Positions 1 through 8,810 of a DNA stretch of 64,000 bases are shown piece by piece. Position 1 is the first letter of the stretch, and each line of letters starts with the position of its first letter. Source of the DNA: Shewanella algae (GTDB lineage Bacteria > Pseudomonadota > Gammaproteobacteria > Enterobacterales > Shewanellaceae); NCBI RefSeq assembly GCF_009183365.2, contig NZ_CP068230.1, positions 4,493,001-4,557,000 on the forward strand, given 5' to 3'. Below the pieces are notes generated by a model. It had not been told where the DNA came from, did no database searches, and saw only the letters and a program-made list of their open reading frames with translations. The translations under genes and the position numbers were made by a program.

Positions 1-472
1 CAACAAGAACTCACAACAGGCTACAGACACGGTCAAACAGTGGCTGGGCTGGCAAAACCCACCCACGGCCATCTTCTACTATCTGCATAACACAGATATT
101 CATACCCATGCCTATGCACCACTGCATCCCACCTATCAGCAAAAGATACGCGACGAAGATCAGCAGATAGCCCAAGTGCTGCAAGCGCTGACCTCAAGGC
201 CCAACTATCAGGACGAAGAGTGGTTGATTCTGGTGACTTCAGATCACGGCGGTTTGGGAACCGGTCATGGCGGCCAGAGTACCGGCGAGCGCAATACCTT
301 TCTGATCCTCAACAACAGCCTGGATAACCCGGGCATTAGCCCCTATTGCCAGGGAGATTTAAGCCAAACCGCCATGACGCAGGTCGATGGCGTGACCCCA
401 CATATCCTCGATTTCCTCGGGCTTGGCAACAACACTGAAGGTGTTATACATCCAAGCTGTGGTAAGCATTAA
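1..472 (+). CDS. Phosphodiesterase / alkaline-phosphatase-superfamily protein, C-terminal part (5' end outside window)
   Basis: The reading frame is open from base 2 to the TAA at 470-472, so this is the end of a gene that starts before the window. The visible ~156 residues contain HTHAYAP, a later SDHGG, and then G-H-G-G. These match the metal-binding Asp/His motifs of the alkaline phosphatase superfamily (type I phosphodiesterase, sulfatase and phosphoglycerate-mutase-like enzymes). A GTG at 176 is only an internal codon, because homology-like sequence continues upstream of it. Substrate cannot be inferred. The lipoprotein at 589 follows after about 115 bases with no clear terminator. Confidence 0.7.
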   Translation, partial: NKNSQQATDTVKQWLGWQNPPTAIFYYLHNTDIHTHAYAPLHPTYQQKIRDEDQQIAQVLQALTSRPNYQDEEWLILVTSDHGGLGTGHGGQSTGERNTFLILNNSLDNPGISPYCQGDLSQTAMTQVDGVTPHILDFLGLGNNTEGVIHPSCGKH

Positions 473-588
473 CCAGCCGATGGGTGGACACTGAGTTCAG
501 TGCTCACCCATCAATTCACTTGGCTTCAGACTAGGTACAGGCCGCCTTTGTTACAGTAAAACGCCATTTCACTGACAAGGAGCCCAAG

Positions 589-957
589 ATGAAACCACTG
601 ATGCGTTCCCTTTCCATCAGCTCCATGCTGACATTAACCGCCTTACTCTGGGGTTGCAGCGATGTCATCAGCGAACAATACCCCACCGAGGCCGAAGCAC
701 GGGCTGAAGGAGTATTCGAGCGAGGCTGGCTGCCACCGATATTGCCGCCCTCGGCCACGGAGATAAAGGTCAACAATGATCTGGACAACAACAGCTCCAG
801 CGGCAGTTTCCGTCTGCCCGCCGCGGCAATGAGCGAGTTCACTTCTCAGTTAAAAGCCGAAGAAGGCCTGGCCAACAGCTGGTATTACCGCGAAGGCGAC
901 TCCCTGTGGATCTTCCGCCTGACCCAGGACGGAGTTATCCAGTACCAACTACAGTAA
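589..957 (+). CDS. Small lipoprotein of unknown function
   Basis: Encodes 122 residues with a basic N-terminus, a hydrophobic stretch and a lipobox-like LLWGC near residue 23, so it is probably a lipid-anchored envelope protein. ACAAGGAGCCCAAG just upstream is a good ribosome binding site and fixes the start. The central segment has an ERGWLPPxLPPSAxxI pattern that I associate with YbbD-head-type small lipoproteins, but that is memory only. An ORF on the other strand (531-842) is a shadow. No operon partner is evident. Function unknown. Confidence 0.75.
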   Translation: MKPLMRSLSISSMLTLTALLWGCSDVISEQYPTEAEARAEGVFERGWLPPILPPSATEIKVNNDLDNNSSSGSFRLPAAAMSEFTSQLKAEEGLANSWYYREGDSLWIFRLTQDGVIQYQLQ

Positions 958-1043
958 GACTTCAGATAGGTAACGGTTGCAGCTTGGCCAACAGGAAGGC
1001 CAACTCGGCCACATTGTGGGCGGTATCTGTCTTTACCTAAAGA

Positions 1044-2180
1044 CTAGACATACTCCCGGAGCACTTCCCGACCCAGCGTCAGCACCTGCATCTCTTCCGA
1101 GCCGCCGGAAACTCTATCGACCCGCAGATCGCGCCAGAAGCGGCTGATGCGATGCTCGCCGGTGATCCCCTGGCCGCCAAACACCTGCATGGCATTGTCA
1201 ACCACATCGAAGGCCGCCTTGGAGCAGTAGAGCTTACACTTAGCGGCATCGCCCGGGGTCATCTGGCCGTTGTCGGCCTTCCAGGCGGTGTGATAAATCA
1301 TGTTCTTCATGTTGGTGAGCTGCACCGACATATAGGCAAACTTTTCCTGGATCAGCTGTGTCTTGGCGATCGGCAAGTCAAACTGTACCCGCTTGTTGGC
1401 ATAACGGGCGGCATCTTCGAAGGCGCAATAGGCGCAACCATAGTTGCTGCAGGCTATGAGGAAACGCTCCAGATCAAACTCCTTCTTCACCCTGGCAAAC
1501 CCGTTGCCTTCGGTACCGAAAAAGTCCTTTTCCTCCAGCTCTACATTGTCGAACTCCACCACACAGCAACTGTCCATCTTCAGTCCCAGCTTGGGCAAGT
1601 GGCTGACAGAGATCCCCGGTTTACTCATGTCGACAAAAAACTCGGAGAAAACTGGCTCGAAGCTGGCGGAATCTTTGGCCATCACCACCAGGTAAGGGGT
1701 CTCGGCGGCACTGGTGATATAGCATTTGGTGCCATTGAGGTAGACCTTGCCCTTCTTTCGGGTATAAGTGGTCTGCAGGCTGCGTACATCCGAGCCGGCA
1801 TCCGGCTCGGTGACCGCCGAGTTCCACACCTGTTTGCCGGTACCTATATAGGCCATGATCTTGTCGATCTGCTCCTGGGTACCTTCCTGCAATATAGTGG
1901 GAAAACCCGCCATCTGATAAAGCACATAGGTTGGCGCACCGAGGCGCCCCAGTTCTTCCCAGATCAAGGCCAGAGTCACCAGACCGGCATCGCTGCCGCC
2001 GTATTCTTCCGGAAGCAGCAAACTGTCCAGCCCCAGCTTGGCCAGCTCTTTGACAAAACGTTCAGGATATTCATTGTTGTCGTCGCAGGCGGAGAAATAG
2101 CGCTCCCAGTCCTCCTGTGACATCAGGTCTCTTACTCCTGCAATAAATGCTTCTTGTTCGTTTGTCAGTCGATAGTTCAT
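1044..2180 (-). CDS. CaiA-like acyl-CoA dehydrogenase (second crotonobetainyl-CoA reductase paralogue)
   Basis: Encodes 378 residues, a full-length acyl-CoA dehydrogenase-family flavoprotein. It is very close to the CaiA at 11,628: both share EGTQEQIDKIMA-type, AWKADNG and RISRFWRDLRVDRVSGGS blocks. TEPDAGSD is the flavin/substrate loop. As in CaiA, the place where most family members have the catalytic Glu (E-G-T-x-x-I-Q) reads G-G-S-E-E-M-Q. The start has GAGGTATCG upstream. It sits in the carnitine island but outside the cai and fix operons, transcribed toward the window start and divergently from gloC. It may reduce crotonobetainyl-CoA or a related trimethylammonium enoyl-CoA. It is more diverged from E. 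coli CaiA than the operon copy, so no symbol is given. Confidence 0.88.
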   Translation of the reverse strand: MNYRLTNEQEAFIAGVRDLMSQEDWERYFSACDDNNEYPERFVKELAKLGLDSLLLPEEYGGSDAGLVTLALIWEELGRLGAPTYVLYQMAGFPTILQEGTQEQIDKIMAYIGTGKQVWNSAVTEPDAGSDVRSLQTTYTRKKGKVYLNGTKCYITSAAETPYLVVMAKDSASFEPVFSEFFVDMSKPGISVSHLPKLGLKMDSCCVVEFDNVELEEKDFFGTEGNGFARVKKEFDLERFLIACSNYGCAYCAFEDAARYANKRVQFDLPIAKTQLIQEKFAYMSVQLTNMKNMIYHTAWKADNGQMTPGDAAKCKLYCSKAAFDVVDNAMQVFGGQGITGEHRISRFWRDLRVDRVSGGSEEMQVLTLGREVLREYV

Positions 2181-2528
2181 CGATACCTCAGCAAGTTTTC
2201 ATCAGTAAGCAGGACGCCTGTCTAAACTCTGCGACAGGTACCTACGGCAGTATAACCCCAGGCATATTCGAGTCAATCCAGAGAGAAATGCTGGAACATG
2301 GTCAATATTATAGAAATTAGCCCGCAATCCCTTTGAGCCATTTCACAATAATCCAAGTGAAATAGATTATTGAACAATAAGGTATAAATTTAAAGCCTGA
2401 AGCAATCCATTTAATTAATTTAAATATAAAATCACAGAAAATAATTTTTGATTTATTGAGCAATATCAATCAATAGAATCTATCGACAAGTAAACTCAGT
2501 TTATAGTTATATAATTGTGGAGATATAA
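2181..2528. promoter_or_regulatory. AT-rich divergent intergenic region with inverted repeat
   Basis: This gap of about 350 bases separates the divergent caiA-like gene and gloC and must hold both promoters. It becomes strongly AT-rich after about 2330. A perfect 7-base inverted repeat, ATTTCAC (2340-2346) and GTGAAAT (2357-2363) with a 10-base spacer, could be an operator. No ORF or RNA gene was recognised. GTGGAGATATAA before 2529 is the gloC ribosome binding site. Confidence 0.4.
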
Positions 2529-3176
2529 ATGACTCAAAATGTAAATTTCAAAATTATTCCTGTAACTCATTACAAACAAAATGCTTGTATTGTTTGGCAA
2601 GATGGTTGCAACAAGGCCGCTGTAATAGATCCAGGTGGTGAAGTAGAAAAGATAACAAGCTTTATTGAAGACAATAAACTGGAGCTGGATAAGATACTCC
2701 TGACCCATGGTCATATAGATCATATCGGCGCGGCCAGATTATTGGCTAAGAGTTCATCGGCCGAAATACTCGGCCCTCATAAGGATGATACTTTTCTGTT
2801 TGATATGTTGCCGGAGGAATGTCGTCTATATCAATTTCCCCACTGTGATGTCTTTTATCCAGACCGTTTTCTTGAGCAGGATGACACTATTTGGGTCGGC
2901 GAGTTACAACTTCAGGTGATTCATTGCCCGGGCCATACACCAGGCCACCTGGTATTCTTTGCCCCGGCGGCCAAGTTGGCCTGGGTTGGCGATGTGCTAT
3001 TCAGACACTCCATAGGCCGCTGCGATTTTCCCGGCGGGAATCACGCGGCGCTGCTGGATTCCATCAAGAACAAACTCTGGCCACTGGGGGGAGATACCTG
3101 CTTTATTCCCGGTCATGGCCCCATGTCCACTTTTGCTGAAGAGCGGCGCCACAACCCTTATGTCGCCGACCGTTGA
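2529..3176 (+). CDS. gloC: MBL-fold hydroxyacylglutathione hydrolase (glyoxalase II type, YcbL/GloC)
   Basis: Encodes 215 residues, the same length as E. coli YcbL/GloC. The metallo-beta-lactamase metal motif T-H-G-H-I-D-H is at residues 59-65. The second ligand set is in CPGHTPGH, then GDVLF, and PGHGP near the C-terminus. The family hydrolyses S-lactoylglutathione and similar thioesters in the cytoplasm. It is single, divergent from the caiA paralogue and convergent with the MFS gene. Its first third is noticeably more AT-rich than the rest. A role in carnitine breakdown is not established. A thioester hydrolase beside CoA-ester enzymes is suggestive, but housekeeping methylglyoxal detoxification is the simpler view. 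Confidence 0.85.
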   Translation: MTQNVNFKIIPVTHYKQNACIVWQDGCNKAAVIDPGGEVEKITSFIEDNKLELDKILLTHGHIDHIGAARLLAKSSSAEILGPHKDDTFLFDMLPEECRLYQFPHCDVFYPDRFLEQDDTIWVGELQLQVIHCPGHTPGHLVFFAPAAKLAWVGDVLFRHSIGRCDFPGGNHAALLDSIKNKLWPLGGDTCFIPGHGPMSTFAEERRHNPYVADR

Positions 3177-3224
3177 AGCCGTTGCCGCCTCCCATGAGGC
3201 GGCGATTTCTTAGTATTTGATAAG

Positions 3225-4544
3225 TCAGTGCTTTACAAATCCTGCAACACTGGTGTCCGCCAGGGTCATGCCACGGGTTTCCGGTGCCAGCAAGATGGAA
3301 ACCACCAAGCCCAACAGTGAAATACCGGCACCGGCCATCATGGTCCAGGAAACGCCATAAGCGTTCATAAACACAGGCAAGGCATAGGTCGAGAGTATGG
3401 TGCCTATACGGCTGAAAGACATCACGGCACCCACGGCCGAAGCGCGGATATCGGTAGGGAACAACTCATTGGGGTAGAGCCACTGCAAGATCCCAGGGCC
3501 TCCGGAGCAGAAGGCGTACATGCCAAAGGCCGCAATCACTACCCAGATACCAGGCGAGGAAACCAGTCCCAGCATGGCCAGTGACAAGGTCATCATGGCA
3601 AAGCTGATGATAAGCAGTGGTCGACGGCCCATGGAATCCAGCCAATACATGGCCGGAATACAACCTATGATAAAGAAGGTACTGATAATAATGTTGCCAA
3701 GCGCCGAGTCTTTGCCATCGTAAAAACCCAAGGCCCCGACTATCTGCGGCCCAAAGGTGTAGATGGCAAACATGGGAATGATCTGGCAGGTCCAAATTGT
3801 GCCGATAAAGATGATCATGGTGAAGTTGCGTTTTTCGAACAGCTTACGATACTGGGTATCGATCTTCTCTTCCGCTTCAATATGAATATTGCCGCCAAAG
3901 TACTGCTGCATAACTTGTTTGTACTCGGCGATACGGCCCTTGCGCAGCAGCCAGCGTGGCGACTCGGGTAGATGGAAACGCCCAAGCAGGATTACCAGAC
4001 AAGGGATCAGGCCGCTGCCGAGCATCCAGCGCCAGCCACCTTCAACTTCATAAAGCAGATAACCTACCGCATTGGCCGCAGTAGCGCCCACATACCACAT
4101 CAAGGCTATGAAGCCCATGGTAAAGGCCCGCTTCTTGGTTGGGGAAAACTCGGCCACCATGGAGGTGGCAATGGGGTAATCGGCCCCTATCACTACCCCG
4201 ATAAGGAAGCGCATCACCACTAACTCTATCGGCGATGAAACGAACATAGTGGCGACAGATAACACGGCTATCGCTATGATATCTATTAGAAACATTAACT
4301 TACGACCGAATAGGTCGGCGATGTAACCAAAGAGTGCGGTACCGACAAATAGGCCCACCAGGGTAGATGCCCCAACCAGGCCTATCCAGTTGGCATCCAA
4401 CTGCATTTCAGGGATCAGTTGCTCAAGCGCCAGGCCAATAATGACCAGAATATAACCGTCGAGGAAGGGACCACCACTGCCCCAAAACATGATTTTCTTA
4501 TGTAATGGCGTAAACTCCATTTCATCGAACTTTTTAGCTTTCAT
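3225..4544 (-). CDS. yaaU: MFS transporter of the metabolite:H+ symporter type (YaaU-like)
   Basis: Encodes 439 residues with about 12 hydrophobic segments. Sugar-porter-like signatures are present: GSGGPFLDGY at the start, GYIADLFGRK in loop 2-3, RFLIGVVIGADYP, LPESPRWLLRKGR in the central loop and a PETRG-type end. The sequence tracks E. coli YaaU closely, and yaaU lies directly after fixX in E. coli as here. This conserved position argues for a link to carnitine or betaine metabolism, though the substrate is unknown. A 357-base AT-rich gap separates it from fixX, so it may have its own promoter. AAGAGATTAGCAT precedes the ATG. Confidence 0.85.
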   Translation of the reverse strand: MKAKKFDEMEFTPLHKKIMFWGSGGPFLDGYILVIIGLALEQLIPEMQLDANWIGLVGASTLVGLFVGTALFGYIADLFGRKLMFLIDIIAIAVLSVATMFVSSPIELVVMRFLIGVVIGADYPIATSMVAEFSPTKKRAFTMGFIALMWYVGATAANAVGYLLYEVEGGWRWMLGSGLIPCLVILLGRFHLPESPRWLLRKGRIAEYKQVMQQYFGGNIHIEAEEKIDTQYRKLFEKRNFTMIIFIGTIWTCQIIPMFAIYTFGPQIVGALGFYDGKDSALGNIIISTFFIIGCIPAMYWLDSMGRRPLLIISFAMMTLSLAMLGLVSSPGIWVVIAAFGMYAFCSGGPGILQWLYPNELFPTDIRASAVGAVMSFSRIGTILSTYALPVFMNAYGVSWTMMAGAGISLLGLVVSILLAPETRGMTLADTSVAGFVKH

Positions 4545-4901
4545 ATGCTAATCTCTTATATTAAACCAATAAACATGGTTGATTTATTCGTTCACAAAAT
4601 GTGCCATTAATCTTCAGCCTGATTTCTCAGTCGAGAAATACTGAATAAAAAATGGGACTAAAACAAATCTGAAGCTCAAAAGTGAGAAAACGGTTACAGT
4701 TAGCAAACTACATAAGTCGCAGACAAATCTTTAAACAGGTTAAAAGTTAAAACAAATAAGAGCACAGCGCTTCAAGTTAAGCATTATCAAAATCTGTTTA
4801 TTCAACAGGCCTAACAACATTAAAAGTGCATGCTCTCATTTTGCACAATCGAGCTCGTTAGAAAACTAACTTAAATTCAGATTTAAGGTTTTCAAGCGGC
4901 A
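4545..4901. other. AT-rich gap between fixX and yaaU
   Basis: About 357 bases without a convincing ORF on either strand. It is AT-rich and contains no clear terminator hairpin. It lies between two genes of the same orientation, so it probably carries the yaaU promoter and leader. I see no repeats or recognised binding sites. Confidence 0.35.
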
Positions 4902-5189
4902 CTAGCCATAACGATATTCAATACCGAATGTACCTCTGGGATATTCCCATTTCTTGATAATGGTTTCACCGCAAAGCATTTTACAGGTGCCACATTCCAA
5001 ACAACCGGCAGAGTCAAATTTAAGGCTGCCGTCGTCCTGAATTTTATAGAGTCCTGCTGGGCAGGCGTTAACCAACTTACGGAATTCATTGATATCCGGG
5101 TTTTCAACAAGCTCAATATGTGGATGTCCCTCATCGACATAGAACTTGTTCACCCCCAATTTCACATCAACATTGACTGGCTCGCTCAT
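4902..5189 (-). CDS. fixX: FixX ferredoxin-like electron-transfer protein
   Basis: Encodes 95 residues, the FixX length. Cysteine-rich ferredoxin motifs lie in the C-terminal half: CPAGLYK, then CLECGTCKMLC, consistent with one or two Fe-S clusters. It is the small partner of FixC and passes electrons between the ETF FixAB, the FixC flavoprotein and the quinone pool or the crotonobetainyl-CoA reductase. The ATG overlaps the fixC stop by four bases (ATGA), indicating translational coupling. It is the last gene of fixABCX. Confidence 0.95.
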   Translation of the reverse strand: MSEPVNVDVKLGVNKFYVDEGHPHIELVENPDINEFRKLVNACPAGLYKIQDDGSLKFDSAGCLECGTCKMLCGETIIKKWEYPRGTFGIEYRYG

Positions 5190-6478
5190 ATCGCTGTCAT
5201 CCCCTTAATACCATCTTTAATCAGATTCATATAACCCACTTCTTTGGCATGCTTCATCAGGGTCTTGCGCAGAGGTTGCGAGGCGCTGCCATCTATGGTG
5301 AACATCTCCTGCATAATGTCGGCGACCAGCTTGGGGTACTGATTGAAGATCCTTGGGTTCTCCATAAAGGCGGGTAATTTCTGGTACAGCTTGAGATCTT
5401 TCATGATGAAGCTGTTGTCCAACAGTGTTTGATAGGCACCGAGTCCGGCGGCACTGAAATCATTCTTGGCCTTGGCGGCAAGTACGGCTCTGGCGGCGGC
5501 CTCACCGGATGCGATAGCCAAGTCCATTCCGCGGACCGTATAGCCCACGTTGAGACAGAAGCCTGCCGCATCCCCGGCAATCAAGACACCGTCATCCACC
5601 AGCTTGGGCAGCATGTTCAGTCCGGCCTCGGGAACCACGTGGCCTGAGTACTCAAGCAACTTGCCGCCTTCAATCAAAGGCTTGATCGCCGGATGATTCT
5701 TGAAGTCTTCCAACATCTGCGGCACTGTCTTGGAAGAGGTTTCTATGTGGTGCAAGCCACAAACAATCCCCAAAGAAACAGTGTCTTTATTGGTGTAAAG
5801 GAAGCCCCCGCCCAAGAGACCATTGGAGGGTGAACCGGCAAACAGCCAGGCAACGCCTTCATCACCGCTGACATTAAAGCGATCCCGTATCTGCTGCTCT
5901 GACAGGGCGATAAGCTCCTTGGCTCCGACCGCCATGGCACTGGATTGCACCTTGGGCTTAACCATGCCTAGCTGTTCCCCCAGAAGAGGGTTGACCCCTT
6001 CAGCCAGAATCACTGTCTTGGCCAGCAGTGAGTCGCCATCGGCCTCCACCCCTATGACCTTACCGTCTTCCTTGAGGATTTTTTCAACCCGAATACCGGT
6101 AATAAACTGAGCACCGGCTTCCTCGGCTTGTTCGGCCAGCCACTGATCGAAAGTGCCCCTGAGCAGAGTATAAGATTCCTCTACCGACTCCTGACCACGG
6201 CCGTTGTGATAGTCCAGGGTTACTGCAGTATCATCAGTGAGAAACGATACTTTTTCCTTGGTAACCTTACGCTCCAGCGGCGCCCGTTTGGCAAAATCGG
6301 GCATAATCTTTTCCAGGCTGTGGGCGTAGAGTCTACCGCCAGTCATATTCTTGGCCCCGGCATAGTTGCCGCGTTCAATCACCAGAACATCGGCGCCCTG
6401 ACTGGCCAGGACATAGGCAGCAACGCAGCCGGCGAGCCCGCCTCCCACTATGATTGCGTCAAATGCATCTTCTGACAT
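5186..6478 (-). CDS. fixC: FixC flavoprotein (electron transfer flavoprotein-quinone oxidoreductase-like)
   Basis: Encodes 430 residues. The N-terminal FAD dinucleotide-binding motif GGGLAGCVAAYVLA is at about residues 12-25 and the second FAD motif, ending GDAAGF, is near residue 300. This is the architecture of FixC and ETF-QO enzymes. It is membrane-associated and works with FixX and the FixAB ETF to supply low-potential electrons. It lies 60 bases after fixB, with a stem-loop in the gap, and overlaps fixX by four bases. GAGAGGATCAGC precedes the ATG. Confidence 0.95.
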   Translation of the reverse strand: MSEDAFDAIIVGGGLAGCVAAYVLASQGADVLVIERGNYAGAKNMTGGRLYAHSLEKIMPDFAKRAPLERKVTKEKVSFLTDDTAVTLDYHNGRGQESVEESYTLLRGTFDQWLAEQAEEAGAQFITGIRVEKILKEDGKVIGVEADGDSLLAKTVILAEGVNPLLGEQLGMVKPKVQSSAMAVGAKELIALSEQQIRDRFNVSGDEGVAWLFAGSPSNGLLGGGFLYTNKDTVSLGIVCGLHHIETSSKTVPQMLEDFKNHPAIKPLIEGGKLLEYSGHVVPEAGLNMLPKLVDDGVLIAGDAAGFCLNVGYTVRGMDLAIASGEAAARAVLAAKAKNDFSAAGLGAYQTLLDNSFIMKDLKLYQKLPAFMENPRIFNQYPKLVADIMQEMFTIDGSASQPLRKTLMKHAKEVGYMNLIKDGIKGMTAI

Positions 6479-6502
6479 GCTGATCCTCTCTTGAATTCGA
6501 GA

Positions 6503-6525
6503 CTACCGGCCCCTTGAGCCGGTAG
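6503..6525 (-). other. Stem-loop in the fixB-fixC gap
   Basis: CTACCGGC (6503-6510) and GCCGGTAG (6518-6525) form an 8-base-pair stem with a 7-base loop. There is no U-tract on the transcribed strand, so it is more likely an mRNA processing or stability element than a terminator. Confidence 0.5.
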
Positions 6526-6538
6526 CCGGGCCAGATAG

Positions 6539-7489
6539 TTAGCCTTTGAAGCTGTTCAGCAGGGCTGGAACTATCTTGTTGATATCACCGACAATGCCGT
6601 AATCCGCATACTGGAAGATGGGGGCATTCTTGTCTTTGTTGACAGCAATAATGGTCAGGGAGTCGTTGACGCCAACCATGTGCTGGATCTGACCGGAAAT
6701 CCCTATGGCCATATAGACATCAGGCTTGATCATCACACCTGAAACCCCAATGTAGCGCTCACGCTCCATCCACTTTTCAGTTTCGGCAATCGGACGGCTG
6801 CAGCCCAGTTCGGCACCAACCTTGGCGGCCAGCTGTTCAATCAGCTTCAGGTTATCCTGCGAACCTATGCCATTGCCCACACCGATAACGCGCTTGGCCT
6901 TACCCAGGTCGATATTGGATTTTTCCTTTGGCCGACGTGCCAGGCAACGAATGCCATTGGCAGGGGCAACAAATTCCAGAGTGATCGTTTCGGCGCTGCG
7001 GCCCGCTTCTTCGGCTGGCAACTCCTTGAAGGCGCCGGCGGACAGAGTCACCACAGCAATTTGAGAGGTGATCTTCTCTTCGCCGATGGCCAGGCCACCG
7101 TAGACCAGATGCTTGGCACCGACATGGCCTTCGCCATCGATTGTGAGTTCGGCGGCATCATTGAAAACCCCGGCACTCAGGCGCACACCCAGCTTGGCGG
7201 CCAACGCCTTGCCGCGGCGGCTGGCTGGCAACAAGACCAGGGACGCCTGCGCTTCGGCTTCAATCGCCTTGGCCATGGTCAAGGCGTACTCTTCCACTAT
7301 GCGGTTTGAGTCCTTCTCGCCCAGGTGATACACCTTGCTTGCGCCCAATGCTGCAGCCCTGGCAACCTCATCGGCACCACCCAAGACGAATACAGAAACA
7401 CTGTCACCCAGTTGCAGACCGGCGGCCATGACTTCGGGCAGACGAGCAGCCTCGCTGCTGAAAACCCAAACATTTGCTAGCTTGTTCAT
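6539..7489 (-). CDS. fixB: FixB, electron transfer flavoprotein alpha subunit
   Basis: Encodes 316 residues, close to E. coli FixB. The N-terminal ETF domain is followed by the C-terminal FAD-binding ETF-alpha domain, with the GVSGVMIKPDVYMAIGISG region that contacts FAD near residues 240-260, and ending in DINKIVPAL. With FixA it forms the heterodimeric ETF feeding crotonobetainyl-CoA reductase. It starts 10 bases after the fixA stop, typical of one transcript. Confidence 0.95.
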   Translation of the reverse strand: MNKLANVWVFSSEAARLPEVMAAGLQLGDSVSVFVLGGADEVARAAALGASKVYHLGEKDSNRIVEEYALTMAKAIEAEAQASLVLLPASRRGKALAAKLGVRLSAGVFNDAAELTIDGEGHVGAKHLVYGGLAIGEEKITSQIAVVTLSAGAFKELPAEEAGRSAETITLEFVAPANGIRCLARRPKEKSNIDLGKAKRVIGVGNGIGSQDNLKLIEQLAAKVGAELGCSRPIAETEKWMERERYIGVSGVMIKPDVYMAIGISGQIQHMVGVNDSLTIIAVNKDKNAPIFQYADYGIVGDINKIVPALLNSFKG

Positions 7490-7499
7490 TTCATCCCCC

Positions 7500-8273
7500 T
7501 CAATTCAACACATTGCCAATATGGCCGACAAACTCGGCAACCTGGCCTTCATCATCACCCTCGATAATGATCTGCTTGCGGGCCTTCTGTTCAGGCGCAG
7601 TAATAGACACCAGCTCCACGAGCTGCGGGATCTCTTCCAGCGCCAGTTCGGCATAAGCCAACTTGTTGACCGGCTTTTTGCCCGCCGCCAGAATGGCTTT
7701 CATTGAAGGGATTTGAGGTTCGTTGATATCGGCAGAAACGGCCAACACGGCAGGGAGCGACAACTCCAACTCTTCAACTTCGTCGTCCAGCTCGCGCTCA
7801 ACCCTGACCATACCGTTGGCGACTTCCAGAATTTTGCTGACACCATTGATGCAAGGTACTTGCAGCAATTCACCAAGCAGCAAACCTACCTGCTGGGCGT
7901 AGAGGTCACCCGAACCGTCACCGCAGAGGATCAGCTCAAACCCTTCCTGCTTGGCAGCAGCAGCCAAGACTCGGGCAGTTTGATGGGGCAGCGCCTGCTC
8001 CAGCTTGGGATCGCAAACCAGGGTCAGCGCGTCCGGGCCTCTTGAGAGGATATCTTTGCAAGCTTTGGGGGCGGCCAGTGCATCTGCGCCTATACTCAAC
8101 GCCGTAATGCTGCAATCGCTCTGGGTTGCCTTGATTTGTACCGCAGCTTCAACGGCACACAGATCGAATTGGCCTATCTTTTTGTTTACATTACTTGTAT
8201 CTACAGGAAGGTTGGGAATGACTTTGATATCCTGCTCTTCCGGGACAAGCTTATAACATGCAATGATCTTCAT
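7500..8273 (-). CDS. fixA: FixA, electron transfer flavoprotein beta subunit
   Basis: Encodes 257 residues. It starts MKIIACYKLVPEEQDI, the usual FixA N-terminus, and has the ETF-beta core including CGDGSGDLYAQQVG and the LAVSADINEPQIPSMKA region. It partners FixB. It is the first gene of fixABCX and is transcribed divergently from the porin-caiTABCDE genes across a 537-base control region, mirroring the divergent fix/cai arrangement of enteric bacteria. Confidence 0.95.
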   Translation of the reverse strand: MKIIACYKLVPEEQDIKVIPNLPVDTSNVNKKIGQFDLCAVEAAVQIKATQSDCSITALSIGADALAAPKACKDILSRGPDALTLVCDPKLEQALPHQTARVLAAAAKQEGFELILCGDGSGDLYAQQVGLLLGELLQVPCINGVSKILEVANGMVRVERELDDEVEELELSLPAVLAVSADINEPQIPSMKAILAAGKKPVNKLAYAELALEEIPQLVELVSITAPEQKARKQIIIEGDDEGQVAEFVGHIGNVLN

Positions 8274-8810
8274 CTTATCTCCAGTCTAAGTATCACTATA
8301 AACATTCGTCTCTACTGGTTTACATTCCTCAACATTGGTGATCTGAAACCCATAATTAATAAAATTTCAGGCTTGCATCACACAAAGTCGCACCCTCCTG
8401 GGTAACGAAAGGGAATAAAAGTCCACATCCATTTAGATATCAATATGTATGGATAATAGATTAGTTCACCTTAACCAAATTTAGAGTTGCTTAATTGATT
8501 ATCAGATTAATTAAATAAACCTCTCACAATCCATCAGCGTCATTTTATTAATACAAGCTATTTTCAATTAAGACCAAACAAATTCGTTTGTTGAGCCACT
8601 TTTTGTGAGCAACATCCAATTTTTCAACCAAATTAAACAAAACCTGATTATATAACGACCTTCAATGGTTCATTTTTACCGTTTTTATTGATTTGCATCA
8701 CACATTTCCGAGCAAGGTAACAATCCATTGACCAAAAGTGTGATGCGGGAATGTTTTTTTATTCATGACCGAAACCATAATCGGTTCAAATTAAAAACGG
8801 AGGGTGGTTA
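8274..8810. promoter_or_regulatory. Divergent fix / porin-cai control region with repeated GCATCACAC motif
   Basis: This AT-rich 537-base gap lies between fixA (minus) and the porin (plus). GCATCACAC occurs at 8375-8383 and 8695-8703 in the same direction, and inverted (GTGTGATGC) at 8738-8746. The last two form a perfect 9-base inverted repeat with a 34-base spacer. The copy at 8695 is part of ATTGATTTGCATCACA (8687-8702), which resembles a CRP site (TGTGA-N6-TCACA) with one good half. In E. coli the equivalent region binds CRP and CaiF. Binding here is inference. Confidence 0.5.

Noticed and set aside
1152..2120. 322-residue plus-strand ORF over the caiA-like gene
   Set aside because: It is the antisense frame of a GC-rich gene with clear acyl-CoA dehydrogenase sequence on the minus strand; no ribosome binding site or recognisable domain.
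8489..8520. FNR-like TTGAT sequences in the fix/cai gap
   Set aside because: The second half-site does not match at the right spacing; AT-rich DNA gives such half-sites by chance.
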